Assembly: GCA_949128115.1 (NCBI GenBank)
Contig: OX421964.1
Span: 51,624,601 to 51,688,600 of the forward strand
DNA length: 64,000 bases
Reading direction: 5' to 3'
DNA from: Anaspis maculata
Lineage: Eukaryota > Arthropoda > Insecta > Coleoptera > Scraptiidae
Each line of letters starts with the position of its first letter. Position 1 is the stretch's first letter. Below, piece by piece: positions 34,274 through 45,300 of the stretch. Both the position numbers and the translations under genes were made by a program. Under the pieces are notes generated by a model. It saw nothing but the letters and a program-made list of their open reading frames with translations. It was not told where the DNA came from and searched no databases.

Positions 34274-34814
34274 CTTGGTTCTTGCGGCTTCCGAGCGCCC
34301 CTTTTCCGTTGTTTTGGTTTTAAATAACCTCAAAAACAAAAATTGTTGGTTTTTTGCAAGGACGTCGTTTTTTGCAATTTTTGACACCAAGTTTTGCCAA
34401 CTATTGACCGTGTCATTCAAGTGTCATCCAGGTGTCATCTAGGCCCTAGGGACAGGCCACTGGTGCCAACATAACAGGTAGGGGGTATTTTGGCCCGTTT
34501 TGAAAATTTCAAACTTGTCTTATGGACCGAATCCGAAAGCCCCCCCAAAAATTTTGTCTCACGACTCGATTTTCGAATAAGGTGATGTTCCCACACAAAA
34601 GCCCGTTGGTTTCATTCACCTACTTCATGACGTAAATTTTGGTCCTTTTTCGAAAATTGACAGCCGGCTTATGGGTACCTTCTATCATCCAATGGACCCT
34701 TTCCTTTCCATCCTAAAGCCCCGCTCCATGGATGCCCCACTCTGGCATGTAAGACAAAGAAATTTTGAACCACCTAATCAAGGCACATTAGACCTTTGGG
34801 GTTGAAATCATATA
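34274..34814. other. Upstream region of the zinc-finger gene; no repeat recognised
   Basis: It probably contains the 5' UTR and promoter. The open frame continues upstream of the chosen start codon (34273) to 34420, but that part lacks family character. The repeat phrase GTGTCATCNAGGTGTCATC occurs near 34420. Confidence 0.35.
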
Positions 34815-36036
34815 CAGGGGTGTTCGCGCAAAAATTCCACCCCCCACTGGAGACTTCCCCTTGAAGGTAATTTAAAAAATAAAAAATTAAAAACGATTAT
34901 TATATAATTTTTCCCGTAGGCTTCGAATTCGCCTACGAAAATCCACGTTTACCATCACGTACATCACTTCAGCGCACACATGAGAACGCATACCTGCAGA
35001 GCGCGGTAATTTCAATTTTGACGCACGAAGTGTCACTGTCAATGGCAACTGTCAATCAATAATCGAAATGTAAACAAACAACAAACATAACCTCCTAACC
35101 ATTCAACATTTAATATTGTTCAGAATGAAATGTTACGTGCCGTATGGCAGAAAGACGCGGAAAAAATTCAGGTGATACGAAACACAACGAGCTGCAAGGC
35201 GATCGACGAAACAAGAGCGTTATTTGGTTAGATCTATCGAAACGTCAAATCGACGTCAAGCGCTGTCAGCTGAAATCTTCGTGACATTATACACGCACAC
35301 CGTATTTCAGTGTTGTCAACTTGTTGTCGTGATATAGATATGGCAACGTCCTACTTTCACAGGTATGCGCAGAAGCCTTTCGGGAAACGTGGATTGCCTG
35401 TAGTAAATCGCTTACGGGTGCAACATCGAAAATTTTCCTCAAATTGGACACCCTGCACATGTATTTCATTATGGGAATCGATTCCACTTCTCATCCTGAT
35501 TATAAATATATCACACTTGATAGGTTAGTTGACAAAACACTAGTGAATAAATTGATAAGTTTTGAAAAATATCGAAAAATATTTTTTTCTTCCAAAAGTA
35601 ATAACTTGATGAATTTTGTATCTTTTTGGTAAAATGAATTTAATCATAGTTTGAAACTTTCACCTGACTTGAATTAACTCGACAAACTAAAAAAATAATA
35701 ATTTTTCGATATTTTTTGAAATTTCAGGTAATTTTTTCAAATTTCAACAAATTTTTCCACATGTGTTCAGTTGAAGTGTGATATATTCTTATAATCAGAA
35801 TGGAAAGCGTAATTGATTCTCATATCAAAATACAGGGGGTGTCCAACTTGGGAAAAATTTTCAATGTTATTACAATAAGTCAATGTTCAAGTCAATGTAA
35901 GCCATATACCACAGAAAATTTTTATGGACAAATTCGAATCCTACGAAAAAAATTATATGAGAATCGTTTTTAATTTTTTAAATAGGATCGGGAAGTCTCC
36001 AGTGGGGGGAGGGTAGAATTTTCGCGCGAACACCCT
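34815..36036. mobile_element. Foldback transposon (CAGGGGTGTTCGCGC ends)
   Basis: CAGGGGTGTTCGCGCAAAAA at the left, preceded by TA, is matched by the inverted TTTTCGCGCGAACACCCT at the right. Arms of about 120 bp include ACTGGAGACTTCCC. A second foldback is nested at 35428-35868. Confidence 0.8.
35428..35868. repeat. Nested foldback element
   Basis: CAAATTGGACACCCTG at the left pairs with the inverted CAGGGGGTGTCCAACTTG at the right. The arms also share CTGATTATAA and ATATATCACACTT. Confidence 0.65.
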
Positions 36037-36082
36037 ATGCAGGTGGTCCATCTTAGCCTAATTATCCCATAACGGTGTCTTA

Positions 36083-36250
36083 AGGTGCGTTCAGTCAGCT
36101 TATTATTTAGCCGCAAGTTTTAGTTTTAGTCGGAAGCGCTGCATCGCTTATGCTGGAGAGGAGGCTGATGGTTCATAAGAACCAATGGGCGTCGCTGCGC
36201 TTGCGACTAAAATTAAAACTTGCGGCTAAATAAGCTGACTGAACGCACCT
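36083..36250. mobile_element. 168-bp PIF/Harbinger-type MITE, intact
   Basis: The terminal inverted repeats AGGTGCGTTCAGTCAGCTTA pair with the right end CTGACTGAACGCACCT. The 3-bp target duplication TTA (36080-36082, 36251-36253) is typical of PIF/Harbinger elements. It has inserted into the arm of an older foldback whose pieces flank it. Confidence 0.85.
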
Positions 36251-36253
36251 TTA

Positions 36254-37775
36254 CCGTTCGAGATAGAGAAAAGATATTAAGAGAAAAGTTATATGGTTTG
36301 ATGAGACCTAAAATATTATTTTAGGCTATACAGGGTATCCGTCCCATTTTGACGGGATAAACGAAGCGTCAATTTTTTTTAATGGAGCACCTATACCTAT
36401 TTTTTGCATTTTTGGGTTCAGCTCTTTTCAACTGTCTTATGCGGCATGCCTGTATTTTTGTTTTTAGATTGGTTGGCAGTGCTACCAACTACACATTTAA
36501 AACTGAAAAAAATCGCATTTTTACAGTTTACTTGAAAAAATCGTCGTAGCGTCCTTGCTTTTCAAAACTAATAGATCTTGCTTTTCAAAACTAATAGATG
36601 AAACTTGACATGGTGATAGTCAAGTCAAAGACCATGTCCAATGTCAAAAAGCTGTGATTTTATTTTATAGGGGGTTCACAAGAAAAAATCAAACTTTATA
36701 ATTTTCAAAGTATCATAATAACTCATTTTTTTCAAATGGCATGCCCCCAATTTTATAACGCCATCCGATACCTTTTTTGTATCCTCTTTAATTTTTACTA
36801 GGGGTATCCTATCCTTAAACTTCATATTTTTTGAGATAATCGGAAGTTTTCACGAAATATGCTATTTTTCTTATTTTTTCCAAAAAACTGAATCGGCCGT
36901 GATGAATGACAGACAAGCCAAAGTACGCAGCTGTCAGTTAGTCACTCTGGATATTTTAGAGCAAAGAAAAATGGCTTGAGCGCAAAAAGAAATCAAAGTG
37001 GAAAGAAACCATTCATACCAGAATATCATATCGAGTGTGTCATATCAATCATTTCCTCTCGCGTAAAGCCATTTTTCTGTGTTGGAAAATTTCCAGAGTG
37101 ACCAACTGATAGCTGCGTACTTTTTAGCTTGTCTGTCATTCATCACGGCCGACTCTGGTTTTGAAAAAAGTAAAAAAAAAACAAAATTCGTAAAAGCTTC
37201 CGATTATCTTGAAAAATATGAAGTTTAAGATCAGGGTACCCCTAGTAAAAATGAAAAAGCATAAAAAAGCCATCGAATATATAGCGTTATAAAATTGGGG
37301 GCATGCCATTTGAAATAAATTAGTTATGAATTCTTTTAAAATTAAAAAAATTGATTTTTTATAACATAAAATCGGAACTTTTTGAAATTAGGATATTGGT
37401 TTTTGATTTGATCATCACCATGTCAAGTTTCATCTCTTAGTTTTGAAAAGCAAGGCTGCTACAATTTTTTTAAGCAGACTGTGAAAACGCCATTTTTTTG
37501 GTTTTCAATTTTTAGTTGGTAGCACTGACAAACAATTAAGAAAACAAAAATACAGGCATAAGACCAAGGATCATAAGACAGCGAGTAAGACAGATAAAAA
37601 AAAAGCTAAGTCCAAAAATGCAAAAAATATAGGTGTTCCATTTGAAAAAATTGACGCTTCGTTTATCCCGTCAAAATATGGGACAACTGTATATAGCTGA
37701 AAACAATTTTAGGTCATAGGTCTCATCAAACCATATAACTTTTCTCTTATATCTTTTTCTCTATCTTGAACTCAT
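36254..37775. mobile_element. Older foldback arms surrounding a 1.36-kb insert
   Basis: GAGATAGAGAAAAGATATTA at 36260 and the inverted TATCTTTTTCTCTATCTTGA at about 37765 are paired arms that continue through AGTTATATGGTTTGATGAGACCT. The insert 36331-37689 lies at their centre. Confidence 0.65.
36331..37689. mobile_element. Foldback transposon (CAGGGTATCCGTCCC ends, TA flanks)
   Basis: CAGGGTATCCGTCCCATTTT pairs with the inverted right end, where the closing tip is ACAACTG. TA lies at 36329-36330 and 37690-37691. The arms pair along most of their length, for example GGGATAAACGAAGCGTCAAT and GTTGGTAGCACTG. A partial copy of its terminus lies near 63110-63160. Confidence 0.8.
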
Positions 37776-38164
37776 ACCCTCGACCCTACCTTATGACGTA
37801 GGTTTTGAGGCACCAGCTCGATCCCCGTCCAGTAGCAGTGTCTATGAGCAGAGATCTATGAGTAGCAGTACTCGAATACAAGTAGGAACAGCTGTGATAT
37901 AATTCATTATTAGTAAGGCTGCAATTATCAAATCGGCGATGTCAAGTCATTTAGACATAACAGGTTAATAATGATGTAGGTATACTTCACGTCTAGTAGT
38001 CACGTGGAAGTACTGGAAGGGCCTTGTTCTCGTTTCAATTATTTGCTCTTCAATTCAGAGAAAAATACTAGCATAAAGCCGCAGTTGGAACGTCACCCTG
38101 TGGCTCACAGGAGGGTTAAAACCATGTCAGTTCAAGATAATGATGATATCACCAGTTGCGTCTA
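37776..38164. other. No gene or repeat recognised
   Basis: Unique-looking sequence with a weak open frame at 38004-38186 that I do not consider coding. Confidence 0.3.
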
Positions 38165-38842
38165 CCTACATAATAATCAACAGTAATATCACAAGTGCTT
38201 AGATTTTCACGATAATTTTGGCCAGGCGATCGATCGCGAGTGCTGGTTGTAGCGATAAATGCCCGACTCCGTAGGAGTAGGGCATTTATCGAGGGACAAC
38301 CAGTCCGAGGGAAACGCCTGACCAAAATTATCTGGGAAAATCTCGAGCACGAGTGATATTTTGATGATTATTGCAAAAAAGAAGTCCGAAGTGACAGCTG
38401 TCAGATTTTGTTGTTTACATCAATTTTATTCCGTTGCCAATGACAGTGGGATTTATGTAAGTGATTATTACATACAACGCCCTTGATTATTAGACCTACA
38501 AGGATAATATTCACTTATCTAAATCCCACTGTCAATGGCAACGGAGTAAAATTGATGTAAACAACAAAATCTGACAGCTGTCACTTCGGACTTCTTTTTT
38601 GCAATAATCTTCAAAATACCTCTCGTGCTCGAGATTTTCCCAGATAATTTTGGCCAGGCGTTTCCCTCGGGCTGATTGTCCCTGGATAAATGCCCTCCTC
38701 CTACGGAGTCGGGCATTTATCGTTACAATCAGCACTCGCGATCGCCTGACCAAAATTATCGTGAAAATCTAAGCACTTGTGATATTACTGTTGATTATTA
38801 TCCTTGTAGGTCTAATAATCAAGGGCGTTGTATGTAATAATC
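38165..38842. repeat. Double overlapping palindrome
   Basis: Arms of about 290 bp (38165-38455 and 38520-38810) are inverted copies sharing ATATCACAAGTGCTTAGATT, GGAAACGCCTGACCAAAATT and TCTGACAGCTGTCACTTCGG. Each arm has its own hairpin around AAATGCCCGACTCCGTAGGA. The loop (about 38462-38508, with CAACGCCCTTGATTATTAGA) is itself repeated inverted just beyond the right arm (38793-38842). Confidence 0.85.
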
Positions 38843-39319
38843 TACAGAACTACTGGAAGTTAACATTCCGCTGAACCAATCAGGTATTGCATATCACAAA
38901 TAGTGGTCAGTTGCATGAAAAACTGGTGACCTCTTCTCTATTCAATTGACCTCTACCTGCCGCTCTATCTCAGTTGATCACTGTCATGAGACAATAGTTT
39001 TATAAACAACAGAACTGTTGTAAAAACCCGGTTATTAAACAAAACATAGGATTCGTAACAAAACATTTATTAAATATAATTACACAAATCACCTTATACC
39101 TACTTAATAGTTGTATAGAGAGAAAAAAATAGAAGTTGTCGTAAGCACCCGATTTTCCCGTTCACATTTTCATACTATTTTTTTTTACCATATGAGCAAG
39201 TTTTCATTGGAGTGGCCTGTGCACTGCTTTCTTAATAGATAAGAATAGCATAATATTACATTATGTCACTTCCACAGGCTATTCAAATAATTATTGCACA
39301 TTTTAAAAATTTACCGTGG
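38843..39319. other. HMBS 3' flank and 3' UTR
   Basis: No coding sequence is visible here. The region includes the presumed 3' UTR of the minus-strand HMBS gene. Confidence 0.4.
39066..39071 (-). terminator. Polyadenylation signal for HMBS
   Basis: AATAAA on the minus strand, about 250 bp after the HMBS stop codon. It is the first canonical signal there. Confidence 0.55.
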
Positions 39320-42300
39320 TCAACTTTTAGCCTGAACCACTGCATTGATGCTACCATGTATCGTAGCTTGAGCTTTGGCCATGACATCGCCTGCCCCTTT
39401 GTTCATCAAATTCCAGGCCAACTTCGACCCTAAATTTTCCGCATCTTCCAGCGCCGCAATCGTTGCATTGTCGTGAGGAACTAAACCGCAATAAGACTTG
39501 TTTTCCCTGTAAGGACATTGTTTGGTTTGTGCTTTGTCTTTGTTCTCAGTCAAATTTTGTTCAGTCAAGCTGGCTTCACTAAAACCGGGGAGGCTTTGCA
39601 CCTTTCCTTCTTTCAAAAACGGACACTGTTTCCAATCGATCGTCTGACCGCCTTCGATAGTGCCGTTGACGGGGCACTTACCGTGGATCGCCACTAGATT
39701 TTGATCTCCCGATTCTAAGAACGGACATTTCCCCATGAAATCGGCTCCGATCGGTAGCTTTACTGGACAATGCTCGTGGGGATCGTCTTTGAGGACGTCC
39801 GCAGACACGTTTGCGCTGGTTAGTTTCGGTTTTTTGGCAGCAGGATCCTTCGAAGGACTGGCAGGGCATTCCTTGTTGCACTTCAAGTTTTCGATGTCTC
39901 TGACGCAGGAAGCACTCTCAGCGGGGAAGCCGTAGGGACACGTGGCGCATCTCTTGTTGTCTTTGATAGCCACTTCGCATTTGTCCGCGTCCGTGATTTC
40001 TTCTTTTCCATCCAACGACCAGACGGCGCCTTTCAGGTGCATGGTAAAATTTTTTTCGCTCGTTTCCGCCAATTCTGTTGAAACGGCGACCGGGGCGCTG
40101 CAACCCCCGCCTAGAGTTTTCAGGAAGCTACGTTCGGCTATCACGCGCAGGGCCGTTTTCACGTCGTAAAGTGGTTTCAGGAGCTGGATGGTGTTTTCGT
40201 CGGATTCGCGACATTCAACGGCCAGAGCACCTTGGCCGACGGCGTAGAGTAGTTCTTCGCATTCCAAAATCTGTAATGCACACAGCTGACTTTAATTTAG
40301 TTTCACTGTGCCACACTGGGTTCATCCTGTCATCACTTGGTGCGATAACAAGGATATTCAAGGAAATAAAAAAATCGGCTGTGTCACCCCAAAACTTCCC
40401 CGACGAGTAGCAATTAAGGAACTGATGGAAATTTTATTATGAAACGTCCCTTCGGATAGGAAGTTAGAATTTGAGAGAAAGATTGAAGAATTGAGATAAT
40501 TTCTCTAATAAGGGCTTAATTTTGAGCTCCATTATTTGATGGATCAGAAAATTGAAAATTTAGAAAATTTGGATTTTTCGGGAAAACTTAAATTTTTTTC
40601 CAGATCATCTTATCGTAAAGATCGTCAATTATGGCTTCACTTAAAGCTCCACCATTCAAGTCCGGTTTCGTAACCCAGGCATGTTTTACATTTTCAACAG
40701 GGAAATTCCCGGGAAATTGGGAAGAAACTTGTTGGAAAATGTTCAAGAGCCAGTTACATCTTGTTTAAAAAAAATTGGTGAAAATCTGTTCACGGGATAA
40801 AACGTTGGAAAATTTGCAGTTTTTCCAGAGATGAAAACTCGGAAACCGTGGGTCCGATTCCAAAAATTTTCCCTCCAAAAATTAATTCAATCTTTTCTCC
40901 AACTTTCATTCCCAGCATGTCTGCACCTAAAATGAAAATTTCGTGAGGCTCACCCATATACCGGCTCACCGCATGTCAACGTTTGCGTTGCAGTTTTTTC
41001 AAAGTCACAGAATGGCTAATTTCATTTTGAAAAAATTACCGTCGGCAAACCGGAACCGTGCCGATTTTGTAAATGGGTATCTAGACGACGCCCAATCCAA
41101 TTTACTTTCGATATCAGTTGGAATATTTCGAAAAAAAGTCGATCCCCGAGTAAGAATGAATTTTTGAGCGGAGTCCTGCATCAAAAGCGAGTCGTCCTGG
41201 TCAAAATACGGGCGAGAGGCTCTCTCGGGTGGCAACGGTTAGGAGAAATTTTGAAAATTCATAAGGTCGACTGGAAAATGGTGGAAAACTGCAACTGAAA
41301 CTGCACACTTAATTTGACTCTGTTGTTGTGTTCCTGCCAAATTTGGTCCCAATCCATCGGATAGATTTTGAGTATGTAATTAAATATTAAAGTTTTGAAT
41401 TTTGACATTTTTATTATTTGACAGATGACAGATAGGGCAATACTTTCAACTGTTCTGAAGAGTTTTTTATGGGTTTCAAACGGCATATTGCAAGTCAAGT
41501 TCCGTGAGATATAGCTTCTGTCATTTTTTGATAGTGACACTTCCGTTTGACAGATAACAGCCAAGAACTAACGGGCTCATTCGACGGTGAAACCATACCT
41601 GTGTATCAAATTTCAAGTTGATCGGATAGACGTTGCGGCTGTTATCGTGGAAGGTTACAGACACATATGCTTACACGCATCGTCGACACGCATAGATACA
41701 GACAGAGATCATTCTGGAAATGGTCTTAATCGGCATAGGGGACCTCAAAACGGATATATCCGTCGATATCTCGAAACTTTTTTTTAGCGCGTTCACAATA
41801 CGTTGGGTAGGGGGTCGGGGAAGTAAAAGGCATCCGACCTTCTGGGCAAAGAGGCAAGCAGAAGTTCCTCTGGTGAGACTTGAACACGACTGCGGCTGGC
41901 GTACCAGACCGCTAAAAGGTAAAATACTCATCAAGGAAATACTTATGACAAAAAAGAAACATATCTTGTACTTAATAATGCATTATTGAAGATCAGCTGT
42001 GATGAGACTGAGGCAATCTCTGATATTTATGGAAATACCAATAGAGCACATTATGTCTTATGGGGACGAAACAGTCTTTAATGCAGGATGTGTGACAAAT
42101 GGTATGAGACCAGTCCAAGAAGAAACCTCTGAGCCTCTGTTGAAATATTATGCGAATATCAATATCAGGCTTCTACAATTAGAATAAGACACTTGACTTT
42201 CGGGCAACATAGTGGAACCAGTTGTAGTTGCGAAAACGCTCACAATGCGGATCATTCAATTTCTATGGGCTATGGGATCATCCAAATATTATGGAGTGAC

Positions 42301-45300
42301 CGCTAGAATGGTGCAAATAGGTAAACTAAAGCTTTAGTGCAGAAGGCGAGCCTCACCGTGCTCAAGTTGAGCTTGAGCTTTTTTGGCTTTATGAACTCAC
42401 TTTTGAACAAGTACCTACATAATAAAGTGTTGAAGTAACCAGGGCTCAAAGTATTTTCAGTGTCTCGGTTTTTTTTTGCGGGCGATTGTACAAGCACCTA
42501 ATAAAATAAAGGTTCAAATAAGTATAAATATTTGAATAAATTAGATGATAATCAAAAGCGCTTCTTTTTTTTCCAAGTTCATTTAATTGCACTTATTTAT
42601 AGTTATTACACCCAATAAGTAACATCACAAGCCTAATAATTTATAAACTTTCACAAAAAAAAATTCCCACAAGGTCTCCTAATTTATCTTTAATCTTTTT
42701 GATCTCAACAAGTATCTTTTGTTGAAAAATATCAATGCCTAGTGATCAAAAACTTTCAAATTTTCAAGTGATATTATTTTATATAATTATGGCTCTGGTC
42801 GCTCTGGTCTTGTCATTTCGAATGGTAGTGATTTTTTGATTAATTTCAACAATCATTTATTCGACCTAGAGGCTGTCTCAGAAGAAGAATCGCATTTCCG
42901 ATCCCAGAAAGATATACAGGGTGTTAGGTACTGGTTGTTACAAACTGAGAGAGAGGGTACTGCTTGTTACAACTTTGAGAGAGAGATGATACCCCATCAA
43001 AAATGAAGTTGAAAAATAAACTCATGGCCCTTGAATGCTTCATTAAAAGATACAGGGTGTTGAAGTTTGCTTCTTAAAATAACATTTTTACCGTAACTTT
43101 TGTACCGTTCAACCAATTCAAATTTTAGTTAAGTTTACTAAAATCATCTCTATCGAACAATAATAACGCGTTTTATAAAAACATTTTAGGGGCGAAGATA
43201 ATAGAGAGTAGGGGTAGGGGTATTCAAAATCTATCCGATAGATGGAACCAAATTCGGCTGGAAGCAATATAACAAAAGAATCAAGCTAAGTCTATAGTTG
43301 GAGCATTTCACCGTTTACTGGTCTGGCGCTACGAATTTTCAAATTTGTTCCTGGCCGTTACTACTCGAGACGGCTGCTCACCCAGGTTTTGTCAAAGATT
43401 ACCCGTGTTTAGATCAGGGCTCTACTAAGACGGTCTTTCCTGTTCGGGGATCGTCTTTTTTAGCGCATTTTCGTAGGAAATCCGCTATTAGCCGCGCTTT
43501 GAAGTCCGTCCGTCTGTCCGTTTTGTAGTTGAACTCCTAAACGAATTGATGCTGAATGTCTGTGGATGGGAATAGACACAAAAAATATTTGGCCAGACAT
43601 CAGAATTGAAAAAAAAAATTAAAATGTTTGAAAAGTCGGTACGTACTCCACGCTACGGTGTGAACTTCTACATCGAGAAATCTTGCGAACCGTTGTGGAA
43701 GAATCATTTTGATTCCTTTATTGCAATAGGAGATATCATTTTTTTAAGAAAAGGTTTCGCCTCGCGATTCTACATTGTTGGTATTTAACGCTACAGTGTG
43801 AACTTCTACATCGAGAAATCTTGCAAACTGTTCTAGATACATGCATACATCCAGCGAACGAAAGATGCAGAAAGAATTGAAAAAAAAAAATTTGTGAAAA
43901 AATCAACCTGATTGATTCATTCTCAAGGAAGATATCTCTATTTTTATGCAGAATCTATACTTATGCACTTGTGTATATGCGGATGCGATTTTCAAGTCAC
44001 GGCGCTGCGGTTCAACAAGCTGCTTCTGGCTCCGTGCTTGTGATTGATATAGGTATAATTCTTACTAATAGGATATTTTCTAGTTTTGGTTGATGTGATT
44101 CTGTTGCTTTCATTTATCGTTGACTACTCGTGTTCTCATAAAGATTGATAATTTCTTGTGGTCGTTTTGGAACAATCTGTTTACAGATAACAGTGAACAG
44201 TTACTCATCTGCACTCCGAAAATGCGCACAGTGCTCCTCAACACAAAATAGGTTTTCCGGAAATGTCAACCTAAACCATTTATGGATTTGAGTTTTGGAC
44301 ACATTCACGCTTCTAACTCGTATTTTGTTGAAATCGTACCTGATCGGAAACGCTTTTTTTAAATTTTTTTTTATTTTTTTGTCAAGATTTTTGCATTTAA
44401 ATTCTAAAAGTGCCAAAAACAAACAAAAACTTAACATGAAAGAATTTTTAGTGAATCAAAGATGATCTAGTTGCCTTCTACTACAATTGACATACTTGTC
44501 ACTTCTTTGACGTTGATAAATCATGCCGAAACAAGCAAGTCACGAAGAAAACAGAGCAAAAGTATGTGCACTTTGTGGTTCAAAAGTTGTAATAGGAAGG
44601 GCCCGTGGTACCCCTCTTCCAGATCAGTCGGACTCACCGAGCCGCAATGTGGTGCCTGGATGTTTGATGGTCGGTCCATCCAAGCACTGGGGCCGAAAAG
44701 CGCACGGTTGACCTGAACTCCGTCATTCACCCCGTTAACAAGTTTTATAAAAGCTTCTGAACAATATTTTATTGGTAACATACAATTGTAGTTCTCATTT
44801 TCAAACAAGTTTTTAAAAAAGAACACAAACTAGGGAAAGTTTACAAAGAACATTTCACAAACGTTTTATGACAATTCCGTCACTGCCTTCAGCAAATATG
44901 TGCCATATTGGGTGTCGTTTAAATTATTCAATTTATATTTTGACCATAATGTTATCAAAAACTCGCGATGCAAGGACTCTCCAGGCTGTTCCGATCATAA
45001 TCCGAGGCCTCTGTTACCTAGATATTTCACACAGTCTTCAAGATAGTGAAAGGCGATATGAATTTCAAGAGTTTCTAAAACCCCTGTTGCGTTGCTTTAA
45101 AAATATTCCTAAGATGGAGAATATCCGCTTTGAGGAGGCCATATTATTCCACCATCTTGGAAGAAAAACAGTCTTCGACAACTTTGTTCATTGCTTTTAT
45201 GACCGATACTGTTGGTACTACTTTTAAGGGCGGTGTTTGTCCCAAAATTCCAACTTCCAAAAGGTAGTCCAGTTTTTTCAAAAACTACCAAGGCGAAATT

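Noticed and set aside
38004..38842. CRISPR-like or regularly spaced repeats
   Set aside because: The repeats are inverted arms and hairpins, not direct repeats with unique spacers, and this is a eukaryotic genome.
41999..42187. 62-codon plus-strand frame in HMBS intron 4
   Set aside because: Reads somewhat protein-like ([14 protein letters not shown]), but it is short, within old repeat sequence, and matches no family I can name.
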